A DNA stretch of 64,000 bases from Arthrobacter sp. PGP41 (GTDB lineage: Bacteria; Actinomycetota; Actinomycetes; Actinomycetales; Micrococcaceae), in the NCBI RefSeq assembly GCF_002953935.1, contig NZ_CP026514.1, forward strand, positions 186,001 through 250,000, written 5' to 3'. The translations under genes were made by a program, and so were the position numbers. Of this stretch, positions 53,577 to 63,000 are shown piece by piece. The first letter of the stretch is position 1. Every line of letters starts with the position of its first letter. A model generated the notes under the pieces. That model made no database searches, was not told the DNA's origin, and saw nothing but the letters and a program-made list of their open reading frames with translations.

Positions 53577-54857
53577 GTGATCGACGTAAAAGACCTCAGC
53601 GAAAACCCGGATAAATACCGTGCCAGCCAGCGTGCCCGCCGTGCGGATGAATCCGTGGTGGACGCGATCATCTCCGCGGACGCCGCCCGCCGCGCGGCGC
53701 TGATCCGCTTCGAGAACCTCCGTGCCGAGCAGAACGCTTTCGGCAAGAAGGTGGCACAGGCCAAGGGCGACGAAAAGAAGGCGCTGCTGGCCGAGGTCAA
53801 AGAGCTGGCCAACTCGGTCAAGGCCGCCTCCGCCGAGGCCGATGCCGCCCAGACGAAGCAGGAAGAACTGCTGCGCACCATCCCAAACCTGGTTGAGGAC
53901 GGCGTTCCCGAGGGCGGCGAGGACGACTACGCGGTGCTCAAGACCGTCGGCACGCCGCGCGAATTCCCGGACTTCGAGCCGAAGGACCACCTGGAAATCG
54001 GCGAGCTGATCGGCGCGATCGACATGGAGCGCGGCGCCAAGGTTTCCGGCGCGCGCTTCTACTTCCTCCGCGGCGTGGGCGCCCGGCTGGAGATGGCTCT
54101 GCTGCAGATGGCCATGGACCAGGCCATCGAGGCCGGTTTCGTCCCCATGATCACGCCCACTTTGGTGCGCCCGGAGACCATGCAGGGCACCGGCTTTGAC
54201 GTAAAGCACGACGCCGAGATCTATCGTCTCGCCGAAGACGACCTTTACCTGGTGGGCACCTCCGAGGTTGCCCTGGCCGGGTACCACGCGGACGAGATCC
54301 TGGACTTTGCCGCCGGCCCCATCCGCTACGCCGGCCAGAGCTCCTGCTACCGCCGCGAAGCAGGTTCGCACGGCAAGGACACCCGCGGCATCATCCGCGT
54401 TCACCAGTTCAACAAGGTGGAGATGTTCATCTACACCACTGTTGAAGATGCCGCCGCCGAGCACCAGCGGCTGTTGGCATGGGAAGAGGAGATGCTGGCC
54501 AAGTGCGAGCTGCCGTACCGGGTGATTGATACCGCGGCCGGCGACCTCGGCATGTCCGCGGCCCGGAAGTTCGACTGCGAAGCGTGGGTTCCCACCCAGG
54601 GCGCGTACCGCGAGCTGACCTCGACGTCCAACTGCACCACCTTCCAAGCCCGCCGGCTGAACATCCGCGAACGCGCGGTGAACGCCGAGGGCGTAGCGAA
54701 GGGCACCCGGGCCGTGGCCACCCTGAACGGGACGCTGGCCACCACCCGCTGGATCGTGGCGCTGCTGGAGCACCACCAGAACGCCGACGGCTCGGTCAAC
54801 GTGCCCAAGGCCCTGCAGAAGTACCTGGGCGGCCTTGAGGTCCTCCCGGTCCTCTAG
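53577..54857 (+). CDS. serS: Seryl-tRNA synthetase
   Basis: A 426-residue class II synthetase. The N-terminal long coiled-coil arm (about 30-100) is followed by the catalytic domain with motif 1 around [17 protein letters not shown], motif 2 RRE in [22 protein letters not shown], and motif 3 [18 protein letters not shown]. The SNC loop [15 protein letters not shown] is intact. GTG 53577 fits the family start VIDVKDL; a TACCCT hexamer 7 bases before could make the transcript leaderless. A strong terminator follows. Confidence 0.96.
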   Translation: MIDVKDLSENPDKYRASQRARRADESVVDAIISADAARRAALIRFENLRAEQNAFGKKVAQAKGDEKKALLAEVKELANSVKAASAEADAAQTKQEELLRTIPNLVEDGVPEGGEDDYAVLKTVGTPREFPDFEPKDHLEIGELIGAIDMERGAKVSGARFYFLRGVGARLEMALLQMAMDQAIEAGFVPMITPTLVRPETMQGTGFDVKHDAEIYRLAEDDLYLVGTSEVALAGYHADEILDFAAGPIRYAGQSSCYRREAGSHGKDTRGIIRVHQFNKVEMFIYTTVEDAAAEHQRLLAWEEEMLAKCELPYRVIDTAAGDLGMSAARKFDCEAWVPTQGAYRELTSTSNCTTFQARRLNIRERAVNAEGVAKGTRAVATLNGTLATTRWIVALLEHHQNADGSVNVPKALQKYLGGLEVLPVL

Positions 54858-54882
54858 CTTCGCCTGCTTCCCGGGGCATCGC

Positions 54883-54945
54883 ACCCTCTGACGGACTTTG
54901 CACCAGGGCATTCCCGGGTGCAAAGTCCGTCAGAGGGTTCTTTTT
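54883..54945. terminator. Strong intrinsic terminator after serS
   Basis: A perfect 22-base stem: ACCCTCTGACGGACTTTGC.. at 54883-54904 pairs with its reverse complement at 54917-54938, followed by TTCTTTTT. The loop of 12 bases is itself partly self-complementary. The right arm and T-run overlap the last codons of the convergent gene, so this element also encodes that protein's C-terminal few residues. Confidence 0.93.
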
Positions 54946-55925
54946 GCCCTGGTGCCGCTGTTAGGCAGCCCCGCATTCCGCAGCACAGCGCCCAGCCTGG
55001 CTGCATCCGAAGCAGTCGCCCAGTCCCAGCGCACCACACTGAATCCGGCCGCACGGAGTTTGTCTTCGCGCTTCTTTTCGGCCAGGACGGCTTGGCGGGA
55101 CGTCTGGTCGCCCAAGTACTCATCGCGCAGGTACTTCGCGTCGCCGTCGAACTCGCCAATAAGTTTGAACTGCGGCCAGAAGAAGTCGGTCCGGGCAATG
55201 AAGTGGCCTCCCGCGCGGAAGTTTGCCTGCAACAGGGGCGCGGGGAAACCCAGGAGGTGCATCTGTGCCCGGCTGAGTGATTCGCCTGCTGATCCGGAGT
55301 TGGCAACGGCGAAATTGAGCACCTGGGTGACCCATCGCCGGCGTGCGCCCGACTCCAGGCGCGCGGCGTGCCCCAGCAACTCGTCCTTGCTCACCCGGGG
55401 GCCTGAAGTACGACGCATGCCGATAGCATGATCGGCCAGCACTGTTCCGGCCGCAAAGTTCTCTCTTGCGATGACCGCCACCACCGTCTCGGGCAATGGC
55501 GTTATCTGTAGCCCTCCGAACGCGATGGTTGGTCCCCGGGAAGCATGCCGGGCGACACCATAGGAGGTGAGTCCCTCAAGTCCGCACAATCCGGATGGCA
55601 TTCGAGCAGCGGACGTAGTGGGGAGGCTCCGGCCCCTATGGCCCCGTGATGCACCTGCAAGGTGGACATGGTTGGGGACAGCGAGCATCTCCAGGTTCCA
55701 CAGGACAGCAGCTGTGTTGAGGCAGAACTTTGACGAAGGCAGTTCAAGGTTCACGGCAAGGATTGTCTGCCGGTACCTTTCCCATGGTGGCAGTGAGATC
55801 CACTCGTCCTTTGCCGCGTACACTCCCTTGCGGACACGGACCAGTTCGCCGCGGGCATACCGCCTGCGGAGCGAGCGCGAGTCTCCGGTACTGCGGTGCA
55901 ATGCGGCGGCATCAATCAGCTGCAT
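54930..55925 (-). CDS. AbiEi-like/DUF559-type protein
   Basis: A 331-residue protein. The N-terminal 60 residues resemble the AbiEi antitoxin-like winged helix (RRYARGELVRVRKGVYAA, then ERYRQTILAVNLELPSSKFCLNT in part). The C-terminal 100 residues have the Vsr/DUF559 nuclease-like pattern (LIGEFDGDAKYL, EKKREDKLRAAGFSVVRWDW). Such proteins are frequent and usually single in actinobacteria. No toxin gene of AbiEii type is nearby, so it is not a plain toxin-antitoxin system. ATG 55925 has GGAGG very close; an earlier in-frame start is possible. Confidence 0.82.
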   Translation of the reverse strand: MQLIDAAALHRSTGDSRSLRRRYARGELVRVRKGVYAAKDEWISLPPWERYRQTILAVNLELPSSKFCLNTAAVLWNLEMLAVPNHVHLAGASRGHRGRSLPTTSAARMPSGLCGLEGLTSYGVARHASRGPTIAFGGLQITPLPETVVAVIARENFAAGTVLADHAIGMRRTSGPRVSKDELLGHAARLESGARRRWVTQVLNFAVANSGSAGESLSRAQMHLLGFPAPLLQANFRAGGHFIARTDFFWPQFKLIGEFDGDAKYLRDEYLGDQTSRQAVLAEKKREDKLRAAGFSVVRWDWATASDAARLGAVLRNAGLPNSGTRAKRTL

Positions 55926-56183
55926 GCCTCCATGGTCGCCGCACCACCGAGGGAAGGGCAGTACGGTTCCGCCCCATGTGGACAACGGCGGCACCCGAGC
56001 TGCACCGGGAAACGGTCCCTGCACCGGGGCGTGCGCGGGTGCTTTGTCCGTGGGAGGGTGCACACCTCAGAACACGGAGGTTAACACTCACACCGGGGAC
56101 AACCTGTGGGTATTAACCAACTGTTCAATAACTCTGTGGCGCGAGTCCTAGCGGCGTTTGGGGGCGTCTGGTTCACTATTGGA

Positions 56184-57041
56184 ATGACAACGCTGACTGA
56201 AACCTCAGTCGCCGGCAACGATGACCGGCGAGATAACGACAACAACAACGGCCGCAAGCTCATGGTCGCCCTGGACGTGGACGGCACGCTGGTGGACCAC
56301 GACGGCCACATGTCCCCGGGTGTGCGTGAATCGGCGCAGGCCGTAGTGGCAGCCGGACACGAGGTAATGATCGCCACGGGACGTTCGCTCAACGCCACCC
56401 TGCCCATTATCGAGAAAATCGGGATTGAGCGCGGCTATGCCGTCTGCTGCAACGGCGGCGTGACGCTACGGCTCCATCCAGCACTGGACAGCGGCTACGA
56501 GGTCATCCATAAGGCCACGTTCGACCCCGCACCCGCACTCCGGGCACTCCGCGAGCGGCTTCCCTCTGCCAAGTACGCGCTGGAAGATGCGGACGGCAAC
56601 TTCCTGTCCACCGAGCGCTTCCAGGACCCGAGTTTCGGCGTCGAGGCCATCGGCGTGGATTTCCACACCATGCTTGAAGCCACGGCAGTGCGCGTGGTGG
56701 TCTTCAGCACCGAAAACACGCCGGAAGAGTTCAATGAGGCCATTGAGCACGTGGGCCTCGCCGGCGTCACCTACTCCGTGGGCTGGACCGCATGGCTGGA
56801 CATCGCCGCCGCCGGCGTGACCAAAGCCAGCGCGCTGGAAAACCTCCGCGGCAGGCTCGGCATCGAACGTCACCTCACGGTAGCCATCGGCGACGGCCGT
56901 AACGACATCGAGATGCTCACCTGGGCAGGACGCGGGGTGGCCATGGGCCAGGCGCCGGCGGAAGTCATCGCCGTCGCCGACGAGGTCACCCACTCAGTGT
57001 TCGACGACGGCGCGGCCCACGTGCTGCGCAGCCTGCTCTGA
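56184..57041 (+). CDS. HAD-superfamily hydrolase, Cof type (second copy)
   Basis: A 285-residue enzyme with a disordered, Asn/Asp-rich leader of about 25 residues, motif I LMVALDVDGTLVDHDGHM, motif II MIATGRSL and C-terminal GDGRNDIEMLTWAGRGVAMG. It is of the same class as the enzyme at 17954, though the two sequences differ clearly. The ATG at 56184 is preceded by ACTATTGGA without a ribosome site, suggesting a leaderless message. A phosphoglycerate mutase-like gene begins 16 bases after it, so they may be cotranscribed. Confidence 0.9.
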   Translation: MTTLTETSVAGNDDRRDNDNNNGRKLMVALDVDGTLVDHDGHMSPGVRESAQAVVAAGHEVMIATGRSLNATLPIIEKIGIERGYAVCCNGGVTLRLHPALDSGYEVIHKATFDPAPALRALRERLPSAKYALEDADGNFLSTERFQDPSFGVEAIGVDFHTMLEATAVRVVVFSTENTPEEFNEAIEHVGLAGVTYSVGWTAWLDIAAAGVTKASALENLRGRLGIERHLTVAIGDGRNDIEMLTWAGRGVAMGQAPAEVIAVADEVTHSVFDDGAAHVLRSLL

Positions 57042-57057
57042 CGCAGTACAAGGCAGA

Positions 57058-57651
57058 ATGGAAAGCATGACCCTCACGACCTTCGCCCTCATCCGCCATG
57101 GCCAGACCGACTGGAATGCGCAGCGCCGGCTGCAGGGCGCCACGGACATTCCGCTGAACGACGTCGGCCGGGCCCAGGCGCGTGACGCCGTTGGGGTTTT
57201 GTCCGCGTACGAATGGGACGCCATTGTGTCCTCGCCACTGAGCCGCGCTGCCGAAACCGCAGATGTGATAGCCCACGGACTCGGGCTGGGCGAGGTCCGC
57301 CGCCTGCCGGAGCTCACGGAGCGGAGCTTCGGACCGGCGGAGGGAATGCAGGCGGGCCCGGAACTGGACGCACTCCGCATCCCCGGCGGTTTCCGTGGCG
57401 CCGAAAGCGAGGACGAGGCAGCTGACCGTGGACTGGCCGCCCTGGAGGCTCTCGCGGAGGAGTACCGCGGCCGCCGCCTCCTCGTCGTCGCGCACGGCAC
57501 GCTGCTCCGGGTGAGCCTCAGCCGGGCCGTCGGGACCGCTTTGGCCAGCATCGACAACGCTGTGCTGAACCTGGCGCACCACCATGCAATCGACGGCTGG
57601 CAGCTCGAGTACTTCAACGGCGAGCCGGTGATGGCGGCAGCCCAGGCCTGA
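57058..57651 (+). CDS. Histidine phosphatase family protein (phosphoglycerate mutase-like)
   Basis: A 197-residue enzyme with the RHG motif FALIRHGQTDWNAQRRLQG (catalytic His near 13), the second Arg/Glu in SSPLSRAAETADVIAHG, the acid in LTERSFGPAEGMQAG and the late VVAHGTLLRVSL. It is probably a broad acid phosphatase rather than glycolytic mutase, given its length. ATG 57067 is an equally good start. It follows the HAD gene closely. Confidence 0.9.
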   Translation: MESMTLTTFALIRHGQTDWNAQRRLQGATDIPLNDVGRAQARDAVGVLSAYEWDAIVSSPLSRAAETADVIAHGLGLGEVRRLPELTERSFGPAEGMQAGPELDALRIPGGFRGAESEDEAADRGLAALEALAEEYRGRRLLVVAHGTLLRVSLSRAVGTALASIDNAVLNLAHHHAIDGWQLEYFNGEPVMAAAQA

Positions 57652-57666
57652 GCGGGGCCGCAGCCC

Positions 57667-58266
57667 CTACCGGACTTCGAGGATCAACCCCAGCAGCCGG
57701 GCCGCCGCAGGCCGGGCCGCGTGCTCCTCGTTCCACTGCGCCCGGGCCACCGCCTTGCTGACCGCCTGCGTGGTGATTCCGAGTTCCTGGGCCACAGCCT
57801 TTTGCTGGCCCCGCACGCCGGGCGTCAGCAGGTCGAGCACCCGCCACTCGGCGCCGGAGCGGTCGCGCACGATATGCCCCAGCAGGCGCAGCACCGCCTC
57901 GGCGTCGTGGGCCACGTCAGCCAAGGGTCCCTCCACTGCAACCGGAACCCGGTCCTTGCTGCTCCGCAGCCGGTCCACGGCGCGCCGTGCATACACGAGT
58001 CCGTGGCCGGAAGCGTCCTTGATCTGGTTGGGCAGCGGTTCGTTGACGGGCCCGACGCCGATCCCCACGTACCAGGAGCCGTCCCGGAGTGCGATCAGGG
58101 CCGCCTCCACTGCCTGGTGCGGGCAGTCCACAATGCCCTGGACCTCGTCCTCGACGGACCGGTCGAAATCAAGGCGTGCGGGAATATGCCGCAGGTCCTT
58201 GAGCAGCTGCGGTACCCGGTCGCCATCGCGCCGGCTATCGGTCTGGTTGATTGTCAGCGTGAACAT
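57667..58266 (-). CDS. SatD-like protein with C-terminal helix-turn-helix
   Basis: A 199-residue protein. The N-terminal part MFTLTINQTDSRRDGDRVPQ, followed by a VEDEVQGIV segment and a VGIGVGPVNEPLPNQIKDASG motif, matches the SatD pattern (a family without a known role). The last 60 residues form a helix-turn-helix of MarR-like character (KAVAQELGITTQAVSKAVARAQ). An open frame extends much further upstream on this strand, but overlaps the phosphoketolase gene and is not coding. It is divergent from phosphoketolase; a 14-base palindrome (58280) sits in front of it. Confidence 0.7.
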   Translation of the reverse strand: MFTLTINQTDSRRDGDRVPQLLKDLRHIPARLDFDRSVEDEVQGIVDCPHQAVEAALIALRDGSWYVGIGVGPVNEPLPNQIKDASGHGLVYARRAVDRLRSSKDRVPVAVEGPLADVAHDAEAVLRLLGHIVRDRSGAEWRVLDLLTPGVRGQQKAVAQELGITTQAVSKAVARAQWNEEHAARPAAARLLGLILEVR

Positions 58267-58279
58267 CTGAATCCAAAGA

Positions 58280-58293
58280 CTACCCGCAGGTAG
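58280..58293. promoter_or_regulatory. Palindrome between SatD-like and phosphoketolase genes
   Basis: CTACC-CGCA-GGTAG is a perfect 5-base-arm inverted repeat, 13 bases before the SatD-like start codon and in the region shared with the divergent phosphoketolase gene. It could be an operator of the SatD-like protein; this is a guess from position. Confidence 0.3.
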
Positions 58294-58401
58294 CCGCGGC
58301 AAGGCAAGCGGGGTTGCCTCCGGCCGGCCCATCTGGTGCGATGGGGGAACGGCCGCACCTGACGGATCGAAAGGGTGGGCGAACGCGACGTGAGGATGGT
58401 T

Positions 58402-60810
58402 ATGGCCGGCAGCATGGGGCAGGACGAGCTTGAACTTGTGGACCGCTGGTGGCGCGCCGCGAACTACCTGTCGGTGGGACAGATCTACCTCCGCTCCAAC
58501 CCGCTGCTGCGCGAAGAGCTGAAGGCCGAACACACCAAATCCCGGCTCCTGGGCCACTGGGGAACCACCCCCGGGCTGAACTTCATCTACGCCCACCTGA
58601 ACCGCATCATCCGCCGCGACTGGGCCGAGATGCTCTTTGTGGCAGGTCCCGGCCATGGCGGCCCCGCCGTCGTCGCCAATGCCTGGCTGGAAGGCACCTA
58701 CTCCGAGGTCCACGGCCACGTGGGCAACGACGGCGACGGGATGGCCGAGCTGTTCCGCCAATTCTCGTACCCCGGCGGCATCCCCAGCCACGCGGCGCCG
58801 GAAAGCCCCGGATCCATCAGCGAGGGCGGCGAACTCGGGTATTCCCTCGCCCACGCGTACGGCTCGGTCCTGGACAATCCCCAGTTGGTCACCGCCGTCG
58901 TGATTGGCGACGGCGAAGCGGAGACCGGCCCCCTGGCCGCCAGCTGGCACTCGCACAACTTCCTGGACCCGGCCACTGACGGCGCGGTGCTGCCCATCCT
59001 GCACCTGAACGGGTACAAGATCGCCAACCCCACCATCCTGGCTCGGATGCCCGAAGAGCAGCTGGAGCAGTTGCTGCGCGGTTACGGGCATGAGCCCTAC
59101 TTCGTGACCGTGAAAGACCCGGAGAACACGGAGCAGGCGCACCGCGACTTCGCGGATGCACTGGAACGCTGCATGGCCGGGATCCGCGCCATCCAGGACA
59201 GCCGGCGTGGGCCCCAGGCGGACGCGGATACAACTGGCGGGGCGCAGACTGGGGCGGCCCGCTGGCCCATGATCGTGCTGCGCTCGCCGAAAGGCTGGAC
59301 CGGGCCCCGCGTGGTGGACGGGCTGCAGGTTGAGGGGACGTGGCGCAGCCACCAGGTTCCGCTCTCCGAAGTCCGCACCAACGGAGAGCACCTGAAGCAG
59401 CTGGAAGAGTGGCTGCAGTCCTACCGCCCGGCGGAACTGTTCGACGGCGACGGCAGGCTCCGGCCCGAGGTCGCCGAGGCCGCGCCCACGGGCGCATTCC
59501 GGATGAGTGCAACGCCGCACGCCAATGGCGGACTACTGCGGAAGGCGCTAAGGCTGCCTGCCTACCGGGACTACGCCGTCGAGGTCCCGAAGCCGGGGAC
59601 CGAGCGGGTCAGCCCGATGATCACGCTGGGCTCGTGGATGCGGGATGTCATCTCGCAGAATATGGAAACGTTCCGGCTCTTTGGCCCGGACGAGACCGCC
59701 TCCAACCGGCTGCAGGACGTCTACGAGGTCACGGACAAGGTATGGCAGTACAGGATTGACGACGCCGACGAGCACCTTGCGCGGTCCGGCAGGGTGATGG
59801 AGGTGCTCAGCGAACACCTGTGCCAGGGCTGGCTGGAAGGGTACCTCCTGACCGGACGCCACGGCGTCTTCAGCTGCTATGAGGCCTTCATCCACATCGT
59901 CGACTCCATGTTCAACCAGCATGCCAAATGGCTGAAGGTGCACCGGCAGCTGCCGTGGCGCCAGCCGGTGGCATCGCTGAACTACCTGCTGTCCTCACAC
60001 GTGTGGCAGCAGGACCACAACGGCTTCTCGCACCAGGACCCGGGCTTTATTGACCACGCCGTGAACAAGAAGGCGGAGGTCATCCGGGTGTACCTCCCGG
60101 CGGACGCCAACACACTGCTGTGCGTGATGGGCCACTGCCTGGCCTCCACCGATTACGTGAATATTGTGGTCAGCGGAAAGCAGCCCTCGCCCACCTGGCT
60201 GGGCCCGGCCGATGCCGCCAACCACTGCCGCCGGGGGCTGGGGATCTGGGAGTTCGCGGGTTCCGAGGTTCCCGGCGAGCAGCCCGACGTCGTCATGGCC
60301 TGCGCGGGTGACGTGCCCACGGTGGAGACTGTGGCGGCAGCCGAACTGCTCCGGGAAGGCGCGCCGGGCCTGAAGATCCGGGTGGTCAACGTGGTGGACC
60401 TGATGCGGCTGCAGGACGTGAGCGAGCACCCGCACGGGCTTCCGGCAAGGGATTTCGACGGGATTTTCACGGCGGACAAGCCCATCATCTTCGCCTACCA
60501 CGGCTACCCGGCGCTGATCCACCGGCTTGCCTACCGCCGCTCCAACCAGGATGGGCTGCACGTGCGCGGCTACAAGGAAGAGGGGACCACCACTACGCCG
60601 TTCGACATGGCCATGCTGAATGGGATCGACCGCTTCCAACTGGCCATCGACGCGATCGACCGAGTGCCCGGGCTGGCCGAGAGGCACTCACTCCTCCGGC
60701 AGCACCTCCAGGACCGGCGGATGAGGGCCAGGGAACACACCCGGCTGCACGGGGAGGACCCGGAGGAGATCCGCAACTGGACCCTTGGCGGCGCGGATCC
60801 CGCCAGCTGA
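58402..60810 (+). CDS. xfp: Phosphoketolase (xylulose/fructose 6-phosphate)
   Basis: An 802-residue thiamine diphosphate enzyme of the Xfp family (bifidobacterial enzymes are about 825). It has [45 protein letters not shown], the cofactor motif [15 protein letters not shown] and [15 protein letters not shown]. It splits xylulose 5-phosphate or fructose 6-phosphate to acetyl phosphate plus a triose or tetrose phosphate. ATG 58402 has GAGG at a normal distance; GTG 58375 and ATG 58396 are other options. No acetate kinase gene is in view. Confidence 0.95.
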   Translation: MAGSMGQDELELVDRWWRAANYLSVGQIYLRSNPLLREELKAEHTKSRLLGHWGTTPGLNFIYAHLNRIIRRDWAEMLFVAGPGHGGPAVVANAWLEGTYSEVHGHVGNDGDGMAELFRQFSYPGGIPSHAAPESPGSISEGGELGYSLAHAYGSVLDNPQLVTAVVIGDGEAETGPLAASWHSHNFLDPATDGAVLPILHLNGYKIANPTILARMPEEQLEQLLRGYGHEPYFVTVKDPENTEQAHRDFADALERCMAGIRAIQDSRRGPQADADTTGGAQTGAARWPMIVLRSPKGWTGPRVVDGLQVEGTWRSHQVPLSEVRTNGEHLKQLEEWLQSYRPAELFDGDGRLRPEVAEAAPTGAFRMSATPHANGGLLRKALRLPAYRDYAVEVPKPGTERVSPMITLGSWMRDVISQNMETFRLFGPDETASNRLQDVYEVTDKVWQYRIDDADEHLARSGRVMEVLSEHLCQGWLEGYLLTGRHGVFSCYEAFIHIVDSMFNQHAKWLKVHRQLPWRQPVASLNYLLSSHVWQQDHNGFSHQDPGFIDHAVNKKAEVIRVYLPADANTLLCVMGHCLASTDYVNIVVSGKQPSPTWLGPADAANHCRRGLGIWEFAGSEVPGEQPDVVMACAGDVPTVETVAAAELLREGAPGLKIRVVNVVDLMRLQDVSEHPHGLPARDFDGIFTADKPIIFAYHGYPALIHRLAYRRSNQDGLHVRGYKEEGTTTTPFDMAMLNGIDRFQLAIDAIDRVPGLAERHSLLRQHLQDRRMRAREHTRLHGEDPEEIRNWTLGGADPAS

Positions 60811-60941
60811 CGAGTTCCGCCAGCCCGCAAGAGGGCAGGTGGATCCACCCCTCGTCGCGGGCGGCTGCGGCGTGCGCGCCGTCAGGGAACGCGGTAAGGC
60901 CGACGGCGGCCAGGTCGACGCCTAAAGCCCGCATGGGTCCC

Positions 60942-62267
60942 TCACGCTGCACGGTAGTGCAGCGTTCCCGGGATGGTGCCGTGTTTGCCGAGGTCATCGC
61001 CGCGGGCAAACCGTGCCCAGAGCGCCCGCAGTTCGCGTCCGGCCGCGCTAACCTCTTCCCAGTCGGCGCCGGCAATCAGGCCCACGCCGTCCCACGTGTT
61101 CCGGTTGCCGAAAAGCAGCGGGAGGTCAACAGTGTGGGCAGCGCCAAAGATGTTTCCCGGGGCGTGCCAGCCCAGGACGTAGCGGTGGGCCTTCCCTCCA
61201 GCCCGGGCGTGGCGCCGCGCGAACCTCCGTGCCGCCCGTCCATAGACGGTTTCGGTGACCACCCAGTCAATGGCGCGGACGGCCGCGGGCCCCACCAGCG
61301 GGACGCGCGCCAGCCGGCTGAGGTTTGGGCTGCGGGGCAGGAATAGCCGCGCTTCCTCGGACGTATGCCCGATCAGCACCTCGATGCCGGACGCGGTGCG
61401 GTTCCAGGCGGCTTCAATATCGGGTTCCTCCGGCAGCGGTGCATGGCCATACTGGGTTCCGAACGGCATGGCGGCCAGCATGCCGAATTTCCGGGCTACC
61501 TGGGCCACGTGGTCTTCTCGTTCGACGACGTCCATGGCGGGGGTATCCTCGTCCACAGCCTCGGCAACGATGCCCATGGCATGGTTCATTTTTGCCCTGC
61601 CGCGTGAGATTCCCAGCGGGGCGCTTTGGATGATGGCCCGCTGGAAGAGGGACGGTGCTTCGGCTGTGGCCATGAGGTGCGCGATCGCGTCACCTCCGGC
61701 GGACTGTCCGAAGGCGGTCACCCGGCCGGGGTCGCCGCCGAATGCGGCAATGTTCCGCTGGACCCAGCGGAATGCCTCGAGCTGGTCCAGGAGGCCCAGG
61801 TTCCCCGGCCGGCCGGTGCGGGTCCCAAGGAAGCCGAACAGCCCCAGGCGGTACGTCACTGAGACCACCACCACCCGGTTCTCGGACACCAGCGCCGCGG
61901 GGTCGAAGATGGCGAGGTCGCCCGAACCGGTGGTGTAGGAGCCGCCGTGGATCCAGACCATCACGGGGAGCTGCTCGCCGGGGGCCAAGCCGGCGGGCAT
62001 GGTGATGGAGAGGTTCTGGCAGTCCTCGCTCCCCGGCAGTTCCCCGTAGCGGGTGCCCAGGACGTCATCGAGGAACGGCACCGGCCCCTGCGGGCAGGCG
62101 GGCGCGGGGGAGGTGGCGGCAAACGGGTCGGTCCAGCCAGGCGCGGGGGCGGGAGGCTGGAACCGTCCGGCGGTGGCGTAAGGGATCCCGGTTGCGCGGA
62201 CGACGTCCCCGTCCCGCCAGCCGGTGACGGGCCCGCACGGCGGGTTGAAGACTGGCGCTGAGCTCAC
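60942..62267 (-). CDS. Type B carboxylesterase
   Basis: A 441-residue alpha/beta hydrolase of the carboxylesterase/lipase type: MVWIHGGSYTTGSG forms the oxyanion hole, the nucleophile elbow is VTAFGQSAGGDAIAH, and the NIAAFGGDPGRV motif precedes it. The family has a catalytic Glu and His, probably in EVLIGHTSEEAR and in HAPGNIFGAAHTVDLP. No signal peptide is present. GTG 62267 has AAGGTG at six bases; TTG 62270 is an alternative. It lies downstream of ppa, separated from it by a large hairpin. Confidence 0.9.
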   Translation of the reverse strand: MSSAPVFNPPCGPVTGWRDGDVVRATGIPYATAGRFQPPAPAPGWTDPFAATSPAPACPQGPVPFLDDVLGTRYGELPGSEDCQNLSITMPAGLAPGEQLPVMVWIHGGSYTTGSGDLAIFDPAALVSENRVVVVSVTYRLGLFGFLGTRTGRPGNLGLLDQLEAFRWVQRNIAAFGGDPGRVTAFGQSAGGDAIAHLMATAEAPSLFQRAIIQSAPLGISRGRAKMNHAMGIVAEAVDEDTPAMDVVEREDHVAQVARKFGMLAAMPFGTQYGHAPLPEEPDIEAAWNRTASGIEVLIGHTSEEARLFLPRSPNLSRLARVPLVGPAAVRAIDWVVTETVYGRAARRFARRHARAGGKAHRYVLGWHAPGNIFGAAHTVDLPLLFGNRNTWDGVGLIAGADWEEVSAAGRELRALWARFARGDDLGKHGTIPGTLHYRAA

Positions 62268-62284
62268 CAATTCACCTTAAACCA

Positions 62285-62347
62285 CAACGCGGGGTCACTT
62301 CCGGCCCAATTCTGGCGAAGAATTGGGCGCGGAGTGACCCCGCGTTG
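62285..62347. terminator. Nested double inverted repeat after ppa
   Basis: The outer arms CAACGCGGGGTCACT (62285-62299) and AGTGACCCCGCGTTG (62333-62347) are perfect complements. Inside, GCCCAATTCT (62304-62313) pairs perfectly with AGAATTGGGC (62319-62328). It lies just past the ppa stop and can form a long hairpin on either strand, so it probably ends ppa transcription. Confidence 0.8.
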
Positions 62348-62357
62348 CTTTAGGACA

Positions 62358-62846
62358 TCAGTGCGCGGTGGGCACGTAACGCTTGATGGACGCTTCCAGC
62401 TCGGCCTCGGCGGCAGCGCGGTCGCCCCAGCCCTCGGCCTTGACCCACTTGCCCGGCTCCAGGTCCTTGTAGCGGGTGAAGAAGTGCTCGATCTCCTTGA
62501 TCAGGAAGTCGTTGACGTCGCTGACCTCCTGGATGTGGTCGAAGCGGGCGTCCACCGGCACGCAGAGGATCTTCGCGTCTCCGCCGCCGTCGTCCGTCAT
62601 GTTGAAGACGCCGATGGGGCGGGACTCGACGATGACGCCCGGGTGCAGGTCGAAGTCCTGCAGCAGCACCAGCGCATCCAACGGGTCGCCATCCTCGCCG
62701 AGGGTGTTCTCGAAGTATCCGTAGTGCGTGGGGTACTGCATGGAGGTGAAGAGGACGCGGTCCAGGCGGACGCGGCCGGTCTCGTGGTCAACTTCGTACT
62801 TGACGCGTGATCCCTTGGGGATCTCGATGGTCACGTCATGCTTCAT
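62358..62846 (-). CDS. ppa: Inorganic pyrophosphatase
   Basis: A 162-residue family I soluble pyrophosphatase. It starts [20 protein letters not shown] and has [27 protein letters not shown] with the Asp cluster of the signature (D-G-D-P-L-D) and the late [10 protein letters not shown]. It hydrolyses pyrophosphate to drive biosynthesis. ATG 62846 has GAGGAG. It is divergent from dacB; ppa next to dacB is a common actinobacterial order. Confidence 0.96.
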   Translation of the reverse strand: MKHDVTIEIPKGSRVKYEVDHETGRVRLDRVLFTSMQYPTHYGYFENTLGEDGDPLDALVLLQDFDLHPGVIVESRPIGVFNMTDDGGGDAKILCVPVDARFDHIQEVSDVNDFLIKEIEHFFTRYKDLEPGKWVKAEGWGDRAAAEAELEASIKRYVPTAH

Positions 62847-63000
62847 GGAATGCTCCTCGGCAATTGCAGGGGGTTCGCGGCACTTCTGACGGGCAACAAA
62901 AAGCACTGTCGGTGCCGCCGACTATTATTGAGGATATAGCGAGAGGCCCTGGAATCAGGAACTTGTGGGGAAATTTCAGGACTTGAGGACCGGCACCGGC

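Noticed and set aside
54930..55925. Toxin-antitoxin pair of the AbiE type
   Set aside because: Only an AbiEi-like N-terminus is present; no AbiEii nucleotidyltransferase gene lies next to it.
58267..59520. Upstream extension of the minus-strand SatD-like frame to 617 codons
   Set aside because: It runs antisense to the phosphoketolase gene, whose motifs are unmistakable, and the extension has no recognisable protein character.
60810..60934. Minus-strand stretch beginning MRALGVDLAAVGLTAF
   Set aside because: The first 40 residues look protein-like, but the frame runs on antisense into phosphoketolase with no stop at a sensible place and no ribosome site was evident. It could be the remnant of a small gene; I cannot support more.
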